Below the pieces are notes generated by a model. The model was not told the origin of the DNA. It saw nothing but the letters and a program-made list of their open reading frames with translations, and searched no databases. From a virus: 56,973 nt of DNA. The position numbers and the translations under genes are program-made. The DNA is taken from positions 1 through 56,973 of IMG/VR virus record IMGVR_UViG_3300025120_000061. One strand, 5' to 3'. This document shows, in pieces, positions 33,745 through 41,773 of this stretch; the stretch's first letter is position 1, and each line of letters begins with the position of its first letter.

Positions 33745-33770
33745 TACGCATATAATTGGAGATTTTTTCT

Positions 33771-35663
33771 TTGCCCGTAATTGACATTCCAGGATTTGGT
33801 GCTGTACAAGCAGATAACTTTGCAAGCGAGCAAACGCTAAACCGTTTGGTTGATGCTGTAAACAATCAAACCACAGGTGCAGGCGGCATTCAAAGTATCT
33901 TTGCTTCAGTTGCCGGTGATAGTAAGCGTACAGCAAGAGACTTGCAACAGTTGGGCCAGTCTGCTGACAATACTAAAAGCAGTATGCAAGCGCAAAGCAG
34001 TGCAGCCGAGACACTAACAAAACGTAATATGCAAGCAAGCAATAGTTTTGCTTCGTTCAGTCGCAAAATGAGTTCAATAAGTTTTGAAAGTCCGATAGCT
34101 ATGCTGTCAGCAGGTGTGGAGAAATTTACTGGGTTAGTTGGAGATAACGCAGGTGCAATTACAGCAGCAGGTGCTGCAGCAGGCGCAGCATTTGGCGGAC
34201 CAGCTGGATTGATGCTTGGCGGCGCTCTTGCTGGTTTAGCAGTTGGCATGACACAAGTGACAGGTGTCCTAGGCGGCGTATTGTTAGGTGATTTAGAAAA
34301 GATGGCTACACAATTTGGCAAAGCGCAACAAGCGGGTGCTGTTTTTGGAAATAGCATGCTTAACTTTAGAAACATTTCTAGTAATAGCGGGCTTACAATG
34401 GAACAGTTTGGTAATGTTGTTACTAAAAATACAGAAGCCGTTGCTATGTTTGGTGGTACTACTAGTCAAGGTGCACAAGAATTTGCAAGAGCAAATAGTT
34501 TACTCATAAGACAACACGGAAATGATTTACAGCGACTGGGCGTGAGCTATGAGGAAATGGGCATGCGCACAGCAGACTTTATGGCTTCATTAGTAGAAGC
34601 TGGTGTGCCCATTTATGAAAATGGTGTTGCAACACAGGATGTAGTCAGACGAACTAAAGAACTAGCAGTCCAGCAAAAAGCACTGGCAGCAATTAATGGT
34701 ACTACTATTGACCAAGAAAAAGAAAAGCAGCGTATGCAACGCAAAGATGCACAGATGAACGCAGTTCTAATGGGCCTAAACGAAAAAGAGCGTGAAGTTG
34801 TTCAACAACTATCAGCACAGTTTCCTCAGGCTACACAGTTTATTAAAGAGTTTGTAGCATTTGGTGGACCAGTTACCAAAGAAGGAAATTTGCAGGCTGC
34901 AATGATGGGCACTCTTACTAGTGAAATTGGCAATACTATTACTGCAGTGAAAAATGGACAAAGTGTACCAGGTGCGTTAGGAGCACTAGAAAATCTTGCA
35001 GAAAGCAGTCCACAAATAGCTGCAGAAACACGAGCAATGGCTGATATGGTTAAACTAAGTATCGCGGGTAGTACAAACAGTGTTGTACAGATGGCAGAAA
35101 AGAACTTTAATGCACAGTTTGAACTTATGAATAAAACACAAGCTGGTGTTGTGCAAAATGTATTGGATACTCTTACTCCAGACTTAAAAGGATTTAAAAA
35201 TGCAGTCGACCCGGCAACAGAAGCAGTGGTAAAATTTGGAGATGCATTTCAGAGAATACAAACAAGCATAAGCCAGTTAGCTGAGACAGCATACAGAAGT
35301 GACGTTGGAACAGGTGCGCTTGCAGCTGGTGCGAACGCAATAGGAATGGCTTCTCGTGTTGCACAAGCAGGCGCTGCACAATTTGGAAACACCACAGCGG
35401 CAACAGGCGCTGCTGGCCCTTCTATTGATATTACTCGTCAAGGATTTGCAGGAATGCAAGAAGGTGGTCCAATAGACACAATGATAGCTGCGTTGCCAGA
35501 TAGTATAGAAAAAGCAGTTAATAAAGCAATGTCGGGTATCAGCGATGCTATTACAGGCGGAAATGTAGTAGCGAGTTCTCAACTTACTGATTTGGTTGCA
35601 GAACAAAAGAAAACCACAGATGCAATGAATCGTCTTACTGATGCTACAAAGATGACACAATAA
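33771..35663 (+). CDS. Probable tail tape-measure protein (gp29-like role)
   Basis: A 630-residue protein starting at TTG 33771 (MPVIDIPGFGAVQADN), chosen because GGAG lies 9 bases upstream; another in-frame TTG at 33756 would overlap that site. Residues about 125-180 are a long Gly/Ala hydrophobic segment (AGAITAAGAAAGAAFGGPAG..) able to span a membrane, flanked by long amphipathic helical, Gln/Ala-rich regions. This layout, the size (T4 gp29 about 590) and the position next to gp26/gp51 fit a tape measure, which sets tail length and enters the inner membrane. No sequence signature proves it. It is followed by the portal gene. Confidence 0.65.
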   Translation: MPVIDIPGFGAVQADNFASEQTLNRLVDAVNNQTTGAGGIQSIFASVAGDSKRTARDLQQLGQSADNTKSSMQAQSSAAETLTKRNMQASNSFASFSRKMSSISFESPIAMLSAGVEKFTGLVGDNAGAITAAGAAAGAAFGGPAGLMLGGALAGLAVGMTQVTGVLGGVLLGDLEKMATQFGKAQQAGAVFGNSMLNFRNISSNSGLTMEQFGNVVTKNTEAVAMFGGTTSQGAQEFARANSLLIRQHGNDLQRLGVSYEEMGMRTADFMASLVEAGVPIYENGVATQDVVRRTKELAVQQKALAAINGTTIDQEKEKQRMQRKDAQMNAVLMGLNEKEREVVQQLSAQFPQATQFIKEFVAFGGPVTKEGNLQAAMMGTLTSEIGNTITAVKNGQSVPGALGALENLAESSPQIAAETRAMADMVKLSIAGSTNSVVQMAEKNFNAQFELMNKTQAGVVQNVLDTLTPDLKGFKNAVDPATEAVVKFGDAFQRIQTSISQLAETAYRSDVGTGALAAGANAIGMASRVAQAGAAQFGNTTAATGAAGPSIDITRQGFAGMQEGGPIDTMIAALPDSIEKAVNKAMSGISDAITGGNVVASSQLTDLVAEQKKTTDAMNRLTDATKMTQ

Positions 35664-35667
35664 ATTA

Positions 35668-35675
35668 GGTAAATA
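35668..35675 (+). promoter_or_regulatory. Possible late promoter before gp20 (GGTAAATA)
   Basis: GGTAAATA lies 24 bases upstream of the gp20 ATG. It keeps the TAAATA core but differs from consensus in the first two bases. Confidence 0.45.
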
Positions 35676-35699
35676 CGCAACAAGGTAATATAATAAGTT

Positions 35700-37427
35700 A
35701 TGAGCTGGAAAAAACATTTCACATTAGTAAAAGACGTTAGTCCTTTTACAAACACAAATCAAGGAGGCACTGACGGTACCAAGTACAGTCACTATGCCAG
35801 TCACTTGCCTGAAGTTTATAGTGGTCATCCTAACCGTACTGAACGTTATAGTCAGTACGAAACCATGGATATTGACAGTGAGATCAATGCTGCACTGGAT
35901 ATCCTTGCTGAATTTTGTACACAAACTAACACAGAAAACGGTACAGGCTTTGATATTCACTTTCACGAAACACCAACTGAGAGTGAAATTGATATTATCA
36001 AAAAGCAGCTCACTAACTGGAGCAATCTCAACGATTTTAATATGAGATTGTTTAAGATGTTTCGCAATACATTAAAGTACGGTGATCAAGTATTCATTAG
36101 AGATCCAGAAACATTCCAGTTGTATTGGAGTGAAATGAACAAAGTCACAAAGATTATTGTGAATGAAAGTGAAGGCAAAAAGCCGGAACAGTATATTATC
36201 AAAGACATCAATCCTAACTTTGAAAATCTTACAGTAACAGCAAGTACATTTAGTGATCATGGAGGTCAAGGCGATCTCAATAAAAACAGAGGTTACATTC
36301 AGCCTAGTACATTGTATGATGGCGGCGGCGGAAGCAGTGCGCAAGGACGTTTTGATCGTGCGCTAAATGAAAAAGCAATTGAAGCAGAGCATATTGTACA
36401 TGCTAGTTTAACAGAAGGACTGGATCCTAACTGGCCCTTTGGTAACAGTATTTTAGAACAGGTGTTTAAAGTATACAAGCAAAAAGAACTGCTTGAAGAT
36501 GCTATTATTATCTACCGTATTCAACGTGCTCCAGAGCGCAGAGTATTCTATATTGATGTAGGCAACATGCCAAGTCATATGGCTATGAGCTTTGTTGAGC
36601 GTGTGAAAAACGAAATTCATCAGCGTCGTATCCCAAGTAAAACTGGCGGCGGCACTAACATCATGGATACAACATACAATCCACTATCAACCAACGAAGA
36701 CTACTTCTTCCCGCAAACAGCAGAAGGCAGAGGTAGTAAAGTTGATACACTGCCAGGTGGCACAAATCTTGGTGAGATTGATGACTTGAAATTCTTTACT
36801 AACAAACTGTTCCGTGGCTTGCGTATTCCTAGCAGTTATTTGCCAACTGGATTTGAAGACAGTCCTAGTTCATACAATGACGGTCGTGTTGGCACAGCAA
36901 TGATCCAGGAAAAGCGTTTTAACGAATACTGCATGAGACTACAGCGTCTTATTGCTGCTACATTTGACAGAGAATTTAAAATGTTCTTGAAGTGGCGCGG
37001 TGTTGAAATTGACAACAGTACATTTGAACTACGCTTTAATGAGCCGCAAAACTTTGCCAGTTACCGCGAAACTGAAATGGATGCTGCTAGAATCAACACA
37101 TTCCAAGCACTTGAAGGTTATCCATATATGAGCAAACGTTTTCTAATGCAGCGTTACTTGGGCATGAGTGAAGAAGAAATGTCAGAGAACAACAAACTAT
37201 GGCGTGAAGAAAATGCTGATGTTACTGTTGAAAGTGAACTACCTAGCATGCGCAGTGTTGGTGTAACCACAGGCGGTATACAAGCAGACATGGATAACTT
37301 TGAAATGCCTAGTGAAGAACCAGCAGCAGAAGCCGGCGGCGGCGAAGAAGGCGGCGCAGGTGAAGCAGGTGCAACTGGTGATGTAAGTCCAGTAGGATCA
37401 GCACCACCAGCAGGAACAGAAGCCTAA
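35700..37427 (+). CDS. 20: Portal vertex protein gp20
   Basis: Portal protein of 575 residues (T4 524), the dodecameric DNA channel at the head vertex and start point of prohead assembly. Clear family segments: MDIDSEINAALDILAEFCTQ, APERRVFYIDVGNMPSHMA, a block running from MDTTYNPLSTNEDYFFP through GRGSKVDTLPGGTNLGEIDD, and LFRGLRIPSSYL. The C-terminus is a low-complexity Glu/Gly/Ala tail of about 45 residues (EEPAAEAGGGEEGGAG). The ribosome site is weak (AAGG, 14 bases away). It begins the head module in T4-like order, but two extra genes lie between it and the core genes. Confidence 0.97.
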   Translation: MSWKKHFTLVKDVSPFTNTNQGGTDGTKYSHYASHLPEVYSGHPNRTERYSQYETMDIDSEINAALDILAEFCTQTNTENGTGFDIHFHETPTESEIDIIKKQLTNWSNLNDFNMRLFKMFRNTLKYGDQVFIRDPETFQLYWSEMNKVTKIIVNESEGKKPEQYIIKDINPNFENLTVTASTFSDHGGQGDLNKNRGYIQPSTLYDGGGGSSAQGRFDRALNEKAIEAEHIVHASLTEGLDPNWPFGNSILEQVFKVYKQKELLEDAIIIYRIQRAPERRVFYIDVGNMPSHMAMSFVERVKNEIHQRRIPSKTGGGTNIMDTTYNPLSTNEDYFFPQTAEGRGSKVDTLPGGTNLGEIDDLKFFTNKLFRGLRIPSSYLPTGFEDSPSSYNDGRVGTAMIQEKRFNEYCMRLQRLIAATFDREFKMFLKWRGVEIDNSTFELRFNEPQNFASYRETEMDAARINTFQALEGYPYMSKRFLMQRYLGMSEEEMSENNKLWREENADVTVESELPSMRSVGVTTGGIQADMDNFEMPSEEPAAEAGGGEEGGAGEAGATGDVSPVGSAPPAGTEA

Positions 37428-37433
37428 TAAATA
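37426..37433 (+). promoter_or_regulatory. T4-type late promoter (AATAAATA)
   Basis: AATAAATA overlaps the gp20 stop codon and lies 17 bases upstream of the next ATG, which has a TAGGAG ribosome site. Confidence 0.55.
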
Positions 37434-37450
37434 CGCTATAGGAGACTTCC

Positions 37451-38212
37451 ATGGCGTTTAGAAAACTTTTCTTTAAAAGAGTACAAGGTATTCGCGACAA
37501 TTATTTGTTGCAAGAAGGTGATATTGCGCTTGATGAAGATGATTTCAAACTATATCGTGGTGATGGATCAACAACAGGCGGTATTGTAATTGCAGGTGCA
37601 GGCGGCGGCAGTGGCATAGCACTTACAGACATAAGTGTTACACAAGCCAGTGCCAGCGGTGCAGGTACACTAGCATACAACAATACAACAGGCGTGTTTA
37701 CATACACCCCTCCAACTATACCTGCAGCAATTACAGATTTAAGTATTAGTGATGGCACTAACGGACAAGTACTTACTACAAATGGTTCAGGTGGTTTTAC
37801 ATTTGAAGACGCAAGTGGTGGAGGCAGTAGTCTACAAAGCAGAGCTACAAAAGCAGGTACCACAGGCAGTTTAGCAGATGCAGCACAGGAAAACCTAGAC
37901 ATCACAGGATTTAAAGGCTATGCACTGCTCAAAGTACAAACAGACAGAGCTGCTAGAGTGCGTATATACACAGATGCCGCCAGTAGAACAGCAGACGCTA
38001 GTAGAGCAGAAGGCACAGATCCTACAGCAGATGCAGGAGTAATAGCAGAAGTAATCACAACAGGTGCTGCAACTGTGCTGATATCACCGGGTGCTTTTGG
38101 TTTCAACAACGAAAGCACACCCACAACAACTATTCCTTGTAGAATCACAAACAAAAGTGGCGGAACAAGCACTGTTGTTGTAACACTTCATGTACTACAA
38201 CTGGAATCATAA
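37451..38212 (+). CDS. Fibre-like virion structural protein
   Basis: A 253-residue protein starting MAFRKLFFKRVQGIRDNYLL. Residues about 20-50 (EGDIALDEDDFKLYRGDGST) are a motif common at the start of phage fibre and adhesin proteins, and the following GTLAYNNTTGVFTYTPP and TNGQVLTTNGSGGFTFEDAS segments are typical repeat units of marine phage fibres. The C-terminal about 120 residues form a separate beta-rich domain (ENLDITGFKGYALLKVQTD). It lies between the portal and the subtilisin-like gene and overlaps the latter by one base (TAATG), so the two are probably made together; a head-surface fibre or protease anchor is possible but inferred. Confidence 0.7.
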   Translation: MAFRKLFFKRVQGIRDNYLLQEGDIALDEDDFKLYRGDGSTTGGIVIAGAGGGSGIALTDISVTQASASGAGTLAYNNTTGVFTYTPPTIPAAITDLSISDGTNGQVLTTNGSGGFTFEDASGGGSSLQSRATKAGTTGSLADAAQENLDITGFKGYALLKVQTDRAARVRIYTDAASRTADASRAEGTDPTADAGVIAEVITTGAATVLISPGAFGFNNESTPTTTIPCRITNKSGGTSTVVVTLHVLQLES

Positions 38213-39978
38213 TGGAACTGTTCCAAGTTACACTAAAACGTGGTGTAGACATTGATGCTTTCTATGATGATATGGAAACACCAGGCGGTGCTATAACTAT
38301 TCCAGATAGAAAAGTAGATTGCGGAGAACGCAGACCAACTTCAAGAACTACAGGCTACATGCTTACCTTGGAAGAAGCAAAAGAAGTAAGTTATGATGAC
38401 AGAGTAGAAGTTGTTGTTCCACAGAGTGTATTGGACAGACAGACCGTAGTTAACAATGCTACATACACAGGTAGATTTACCAAAAGCACAAGTCCAACTG
38501 GATCATTATTTACAAAAGCCAACGGTAGTAGCGGAGTTACATACACCAATAATGATCACCACGCTTGGGGAATACTAAGACACATTGAAACAGCCAACAG
38601 ATCAGGTTGGGGCGGCGATGCTGGAAGTTCGTCTGGCAGGCGTGTTGATACCACTGTAACATATTCAGCAAGTGGCAAGAATGTAGATATCATTATTGTA
38701 GAAAACCACACAGGTAGTGATCATGCAGAATATTCAAGCAGATTAGTAGATTATAATTGGGGACAACACTACAACACAATAACAGGTGGCACAAACTATA
38801 CATACAGCAACGCAGATGCTCGTGACAACTATAATCAAGAAAATAACCATCCAACAGCAAGTGCCTCCTATGCGGCAGGTGAAAGATTTGGACTTGCTAA
38901 AGATGCTAATGTATATATGTTTGATGGGACCTACGAGCAAAGCAAATCAGGTGGTGGTAGCACTAACAGAACCTTTGCCTACATCAGAGAATTCCACAGA
39001 ACCAAATCAATCAACCCAGCAACAGGTAGAAAGAATCCTACCATTGTAAATGCAAGTTTGGGATCAATCAACATCTATTCAGGTGCCAGTATAGCACACT
39101 TCCAAGGTGTGACATTAGACAAGGGCGACGGCAGTACATTCCTCAGTGATGCTGAACTGTTGGCTCGTGGAGTGTACAAGAACGCTGGTAAATCGTGGAC
39201 TAATTTTACCAGCAACACCAACTTTCAAGTAAACAGTTCTGCACCTAACAGTGATTTGGTAGATGCCATAGCAGAAGGTATCATTGTGGTCTCTGCGGCT
39301 GGCAACGATAACGCTTACACTGATGTATCAGGCGGCAACAACTACGACAACTACTTGGTTGCTGGCGCCGCATATGCGAATAGGAACTACTTCTTCAATG
39401 GCTACTATCCATTCAGAGATTATTATCATCGTGGCGACAACTTCTCATTCAACGGAGCAATAAACGTAGGTGCATTGAGCAACCGCATAGATGAAGGCAA
39501 ATCAGACTTCAGCAACTGGGGTCCGGGCATAGATGTATATGCCGCTGGAGAGAATGTAATGGGTGCTATGATGAAAGATGAAATTGCCTACGGTAATCCC
39601 TATTACGGACAGGAAAACAATACACCAAAATGGGATACAATGGGCTCGCAAAACGGCACAAGTTACGCCTCACCTTTTATAGCAGGTTTGCTGGCTTGTT
39701 TAGCAGAAGTATATCCTACACTGACACAGGCACAAGCAAGAACATATTTACAAAACAATGCTGTTACAGGATTGATGGCGGACACTGCAAACGCAATAGA
39801 CGTAGATGTAAGCACAAGAGTGAGCATAGACGGTTCAAACATTGATAGAATAGCACTGTGGAAGAATCACAGAGCAACGTCAGGTAACATGGCGTTTAAC
39901 ACATACAACAAAGACGTAAACACTAAGCCTACAACAGGAACAATATATCCTAGAACTAGGATTAGACGCAGAGGATAG
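38212..39978 (+). CDS. Subtilisin-family (S8) protein in the head module, atypical triad
   Basis: A 588-residue subtilase-like protein. Residues 1-75 resemble a prodomain (RPTSRTTGYMLTLEEAKEV). The catalytic Ser484 is in NGTSYASPFIAG and the oxyanion Asn365 in VVSAAGNDN. His213 lies in NNHPTASASYAAG, where classical enzymes have HGTHVAG. At the first-strand position of the catalytic Asp the sequence reads IIIVENHTG, with Glu164 instead of Asp. The enzyme may thus be altered or inactive. No signal peptide. It is translationally coupled to the fibre-like protein and sits between gp20 and gp21, so a packaged or virion-bound protease is inferred; the prohead protease gp21 is separately present. 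Confidence 0.85.
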   Translation: MELFQVTLKRGVDIDAFYDDMETPGGAITIPDRKVDCGERRPTSRTTGYMLTLEEAKEVSYDDRVEVVVPQSVLDRQTVVNNATYTGRFTKSTSPTGSLFTKANGSSGVTYTNNDHHAWGILRHIETANRSGWGGDAGSSSGRRVDTTVTYSASGKNVDIIIVENHTGSDHAEYSSRLVDYNWGQHYNTITGGTNYTYSNADARDNYNQENNHPTASASYAAGERFGLAKDANVYMFDGTYEQSKSGGGSTNRTFAYIREFHRTKSINPATGRKNPTIVNASLGSINIYSGASIAHFQGVTLDKGDGSTFLSDAELLARGVYKNAGKSWTNFTSNTNFQVNSSAPNSDLVDAIAEGIIVVSAAGNDNAYTDVSGGNNYDNYLVAGAAYANRNYFFNGYYPFRDYYHRGDNFSFNGAINVGALSNRIDEGKSDFSNWGPGIDVYAAGENVMGAMMKDEIAYGNPYYGQENNTPKWDTMGSQNGTSYASPFIAGLLACLAEVYPTLTQAQARTYLQNNAVTGLMADTANAIDVDVSTRVSIDGSNIDRIALWKNHRATSGNMAFNTYNKDVNTKPTTGTIYPRTRIRRRG

Positions 39979-39986
39979 GATAAATA
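39979..39986 (+). promoter_or_regulatory. T4-type late promoter (GATAAATA)
   Basis: GATAAATA follows the subtilisin-like gene's stop directly. The ATG of the next gene is only 5 bases downstream, so a transcript from here would be leaderless; readthrough mRNA would carry GAGGATAGGA upstream. Confidence 0.5.
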
Positions 39987-39991
39987 ATTAC

Positions 39992-40300
39992 ATGTTATTA
40001 TTTGAATTAGAAGCACCAGCATTTACACAAGTATCAGCAAAAGTTGATATGTTTAGTAAAAATCCTGACGTTCCTACACGAGAAGTAGGCAATGCATCGC
40101 CTGTTGAAGCACATGCTGAGGATAAAGACGAACCAGAATATCAAGATAGCACAGCGGCTATGAAAACTGATACCCGTAAGACACGTCTTACACTGGAACA
40201 GTTAAGCAAACTTCGTAAACTTTCAGATCTAAAAGCAGCAGAATACCAAGAGTCTATTAAAGAGATTCGCAAGCAATTTGCACCTGCACCAGCAGCATAA
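39992..40300 (+). CDS. Small head-module protein, possible prohead core component
   Basis: A 102-residue protein that I cannot assign to a named family. It starts MLLFELEAPAFTQVSAKVDM, has an acidic middle (EAHAEDKDEPEYQD) and a basic amphipathic helix at the end (LEQLSKLRKLSDLKAAEYQESI). Size, charge pattern and place just upstream of the gp67-like, gp21 and gp22 genes resemble the small core proteins of T4 (gp67, gp68). It is followed by an AT-rich hairpin at 40322-40342 and a late promoter for the next gene. Confidence 0.65.
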   Translation: MLLFELEAPAFTQVSAKVDMFSKNPDVPTREVGNASPVEAHAEDKDEPEYQDSTAAMKTDTRKTRLTLEQLSKLRKLSDLKAAEYQESIKEIRKQFAPAPAA

Positions 40301-40321
40301 TCCCAAAAAAATCCTATAGTC

Positions 40322-40342
40322 TACTTTTTGGCTCAAAAAGTA
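40322..40342 (+). terminator. AT-rich hairpin after the small head gene
   Basis: TACTTTTT - GGCTC - AAAAAGTA is a perfect 8-base-pair stem. It is AT-rich with only a short T stretch following (ATTTAAT), so it may be a weak terminator or an mRNA-stabilising structure. Confidence 0.35.
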
Positions 40343-40370
40343 CGCATTTAATCCTGTATCATTCATAAAC

Positions 40371-40378
40371 ACTAAATA
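40371..40378 (+). promoter_or_regulatory. Possible late promoter for the core-protein gene (ACTAAATA)
   Basis: ACTAAATA lies 37 bases upstream of the preferred ATG at 40416. It keeps the TAAATA core, like the promoter at 50837-50844. Confidence 0.45.
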
Positions 40379-40415
40379 AAACTACAAATGCCTTATGAAT
40401 ATAGGAGTTATACAA

Positions 40416-41126
40416 ATGACAAACAAATTTGAGCAATTGATTGAACTGTTTATCGCAGAAGATGAGCAGGGCGCAAAAGATTTGTTCCATGAGATCGTGG
40501 TTGAAAAATCACGTGACATCTATGAGGGTCTCACAGATGAGGATCAAGTTGAAGAAACTGCAGAAGTAGAAGAAGATGCAGTTGAAGAAAGTGAAGAAGA
40601 AATTGAAGAGTCAGATTTTGACGAAGCAGAACTAGGCGGCGATGCTGCTGATGATATGATTGACGACATCGAAGCTGATGAAGAAGGTCTATCAATGGAA
40701 GATGACGATGCGGACGAAGATATGGAAGACCGTGTTGTAGACCTAGAAGATGCACTAGACGAATTGAAAGCAGAATTTGAAGCACTAATGGGTGCAGACG
40801 ATGCTGCTGACGACGACGCAATGGACATGGAGCCAGAAATGGACATGGACATGGGCGACGAAGAAGGTGAAGAAGAAGGTGAAGAAATGGATATGGAATC
40901 AGTAGAAGAAGAGACTGAGGAAATGGTTCGCGAATACACCGAGAAAGCTCCTGCACCAGTAACTAGCGAAGAAGGTGATGGATCAGCAGGTCCAGTAGCT
41001 GGCAAAAACGACATGGGCGGCAAAGCAGTCGATCCAACAGGCGAAGAGTCAGGTGCACCAACACCAAAATCAACAGTACAAACAGATGCGTCAGACACAC
41101 GTGGCGCAACAATGAGTAAAGCATAA
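40416..41126 (+). CDS. 67: Prohead core protein, gp67-like, with extended acidic region
   Basis: A 236-residue protein starting MTNKFEQLIELFIAEDEQGA. The ATG at 40416 is preferred over one seven codons upstream because AGGAG lies 8 bases before it. The N-terminal about 40 residues (AKDLFHEIVVEKSRDIYEGL) match the conserved start of T4 gp67-type internal core proteins. Residues about 40-180 are almost entirely Asp, Glu, Met and Ala, far longer than the acidic part of T4 gp67 (about 80 residues in all). In T4 the protein is a scaffold-core component cleaved to internal peptides by gp21. The next gene, gp21, follows 5 bases later without its own ribosome site. Confidence 0.78.
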   Translation: MTNKFEQLIELFIAEDEQGAKDLFHEIVVEKSRDIYEGLTDEDQVEETAEVEEDAVEESEEEIEESDFDEAELGGDAADDMIDDIEADEEGLSMEDDDADEDMEDRVVDLEDALDELKAEFEALMGADDAADDDAMDMEPEMDMDMGDEEGEEEGEEMDMESVEEETEEMVREYTEKAPAPVTSEEGDGSAGPVAGKNDMGGKAVDPTGEESGAPTPKSTVQTDASDTRGATMSKA

Positions 41127-41131
41127 TTTCT

Positions 41132-41764
41132 ATGTTATACTTGAGAGAAAACCTAACGTTTAAAGATGCAAATGTTGTTTATGAAGCAACAGAAAATTCT
41201 AATGGCGGCAAGGATCTCTACATGAAAGGCATTTGTATCCAGGGCGGGGTAGAGAACGCAAACAAGCGTGTTTACCCTGTCTCTGAAATTACTAATGCTG
41301 TAACTACCATCAACGAGCAAATAAAAGAAGGCAATAGCGTTCTTGGCGAAGTTGACCATCCAGATGATCTCAAAATTAACCTTGATCGAGTATCACATAT
41401 GATTGAAAGTATGTGGATGGATGGACCTAACGGATATGGTAAATTGAAGATTCTTGAAACACCTATGGGTCAACTTGTGAAAACAATGATCGAGGGTGGA
41501 GTAAAATTAGGAGTTAGTAGCAGAGGCAGTGGAAACGTAAATGAATCCAGTGGTCAAGTTGCTGATTTTGAAATTGTCACAGTTGATGTTGTGGCACAAC
41601 CCAGTGCACCAAATGCATACCCAGTAGCGATTTACGAAGGACTACTTAATATGCGTGAGGGGCATAAAGTGCTTGACATGGCTCGCGAAGCAAGCGGCGA
41701 TGCTAAAGTACAAAAATACCTGAAAGAGGAAATGATTCGTCTTATCAGGGACTTAAAGATCTAG
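41132..41764 (+). CDS. 21: Prohead maturation protease gp21
   Basis: gp21-family serine protease (herpes-protease-like fold) of 210 residues, equal in size to T4 gp21 (212). The catalytic His is in GEVDHPDD (His76) and the catalytic Ser in GVSSRGSG (Ser129 or Ser130). The protease sits in the scaffold core, cleaves gp22, gp67 and the capsid protein propeptide at L/I-x-E sites, then itself. There is no recognisable ribosome site, so it probably depends on coupling to the core gene five bases upstream. gp22 follows 9 bases later with AGGAG. Confidence 0.94.
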   Translation: MLYLRENLTFKDANVVYEATENSNGGKDLYMKGICIQGGVENANKRVYPVSEITNAVTTINEQIKEGNSVLGEVDHPDDLKINLDRVSHMIESMWMDGPNGYGKLKILETPMGQLVKTMIEGGVKLGVSSRGSGNVNESSGQVADFEIVTVDVVAQPSAPNAYPVAIYEGLLNMREGHKVLDMAREASGDAKVQKYLKEEMIRLIRDLKI

Positions 41765-41773
41765 GAGATCAAA

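Noticed and set aside
33693-33833. N-terminal extension of gp26 upstream of 33692
   Set aside because: It would overlap the late promoter and the tape-measure start, and the internal ATG has GGAG at the right distance.
35689-35694. TATAAT just before the gp20 ATG, similar to the gp46/gp47 cassette
   Set aside because: No -35 element at a suitable distance, and gp20 is a late gene with a TAAATA site nearby; probably chance.
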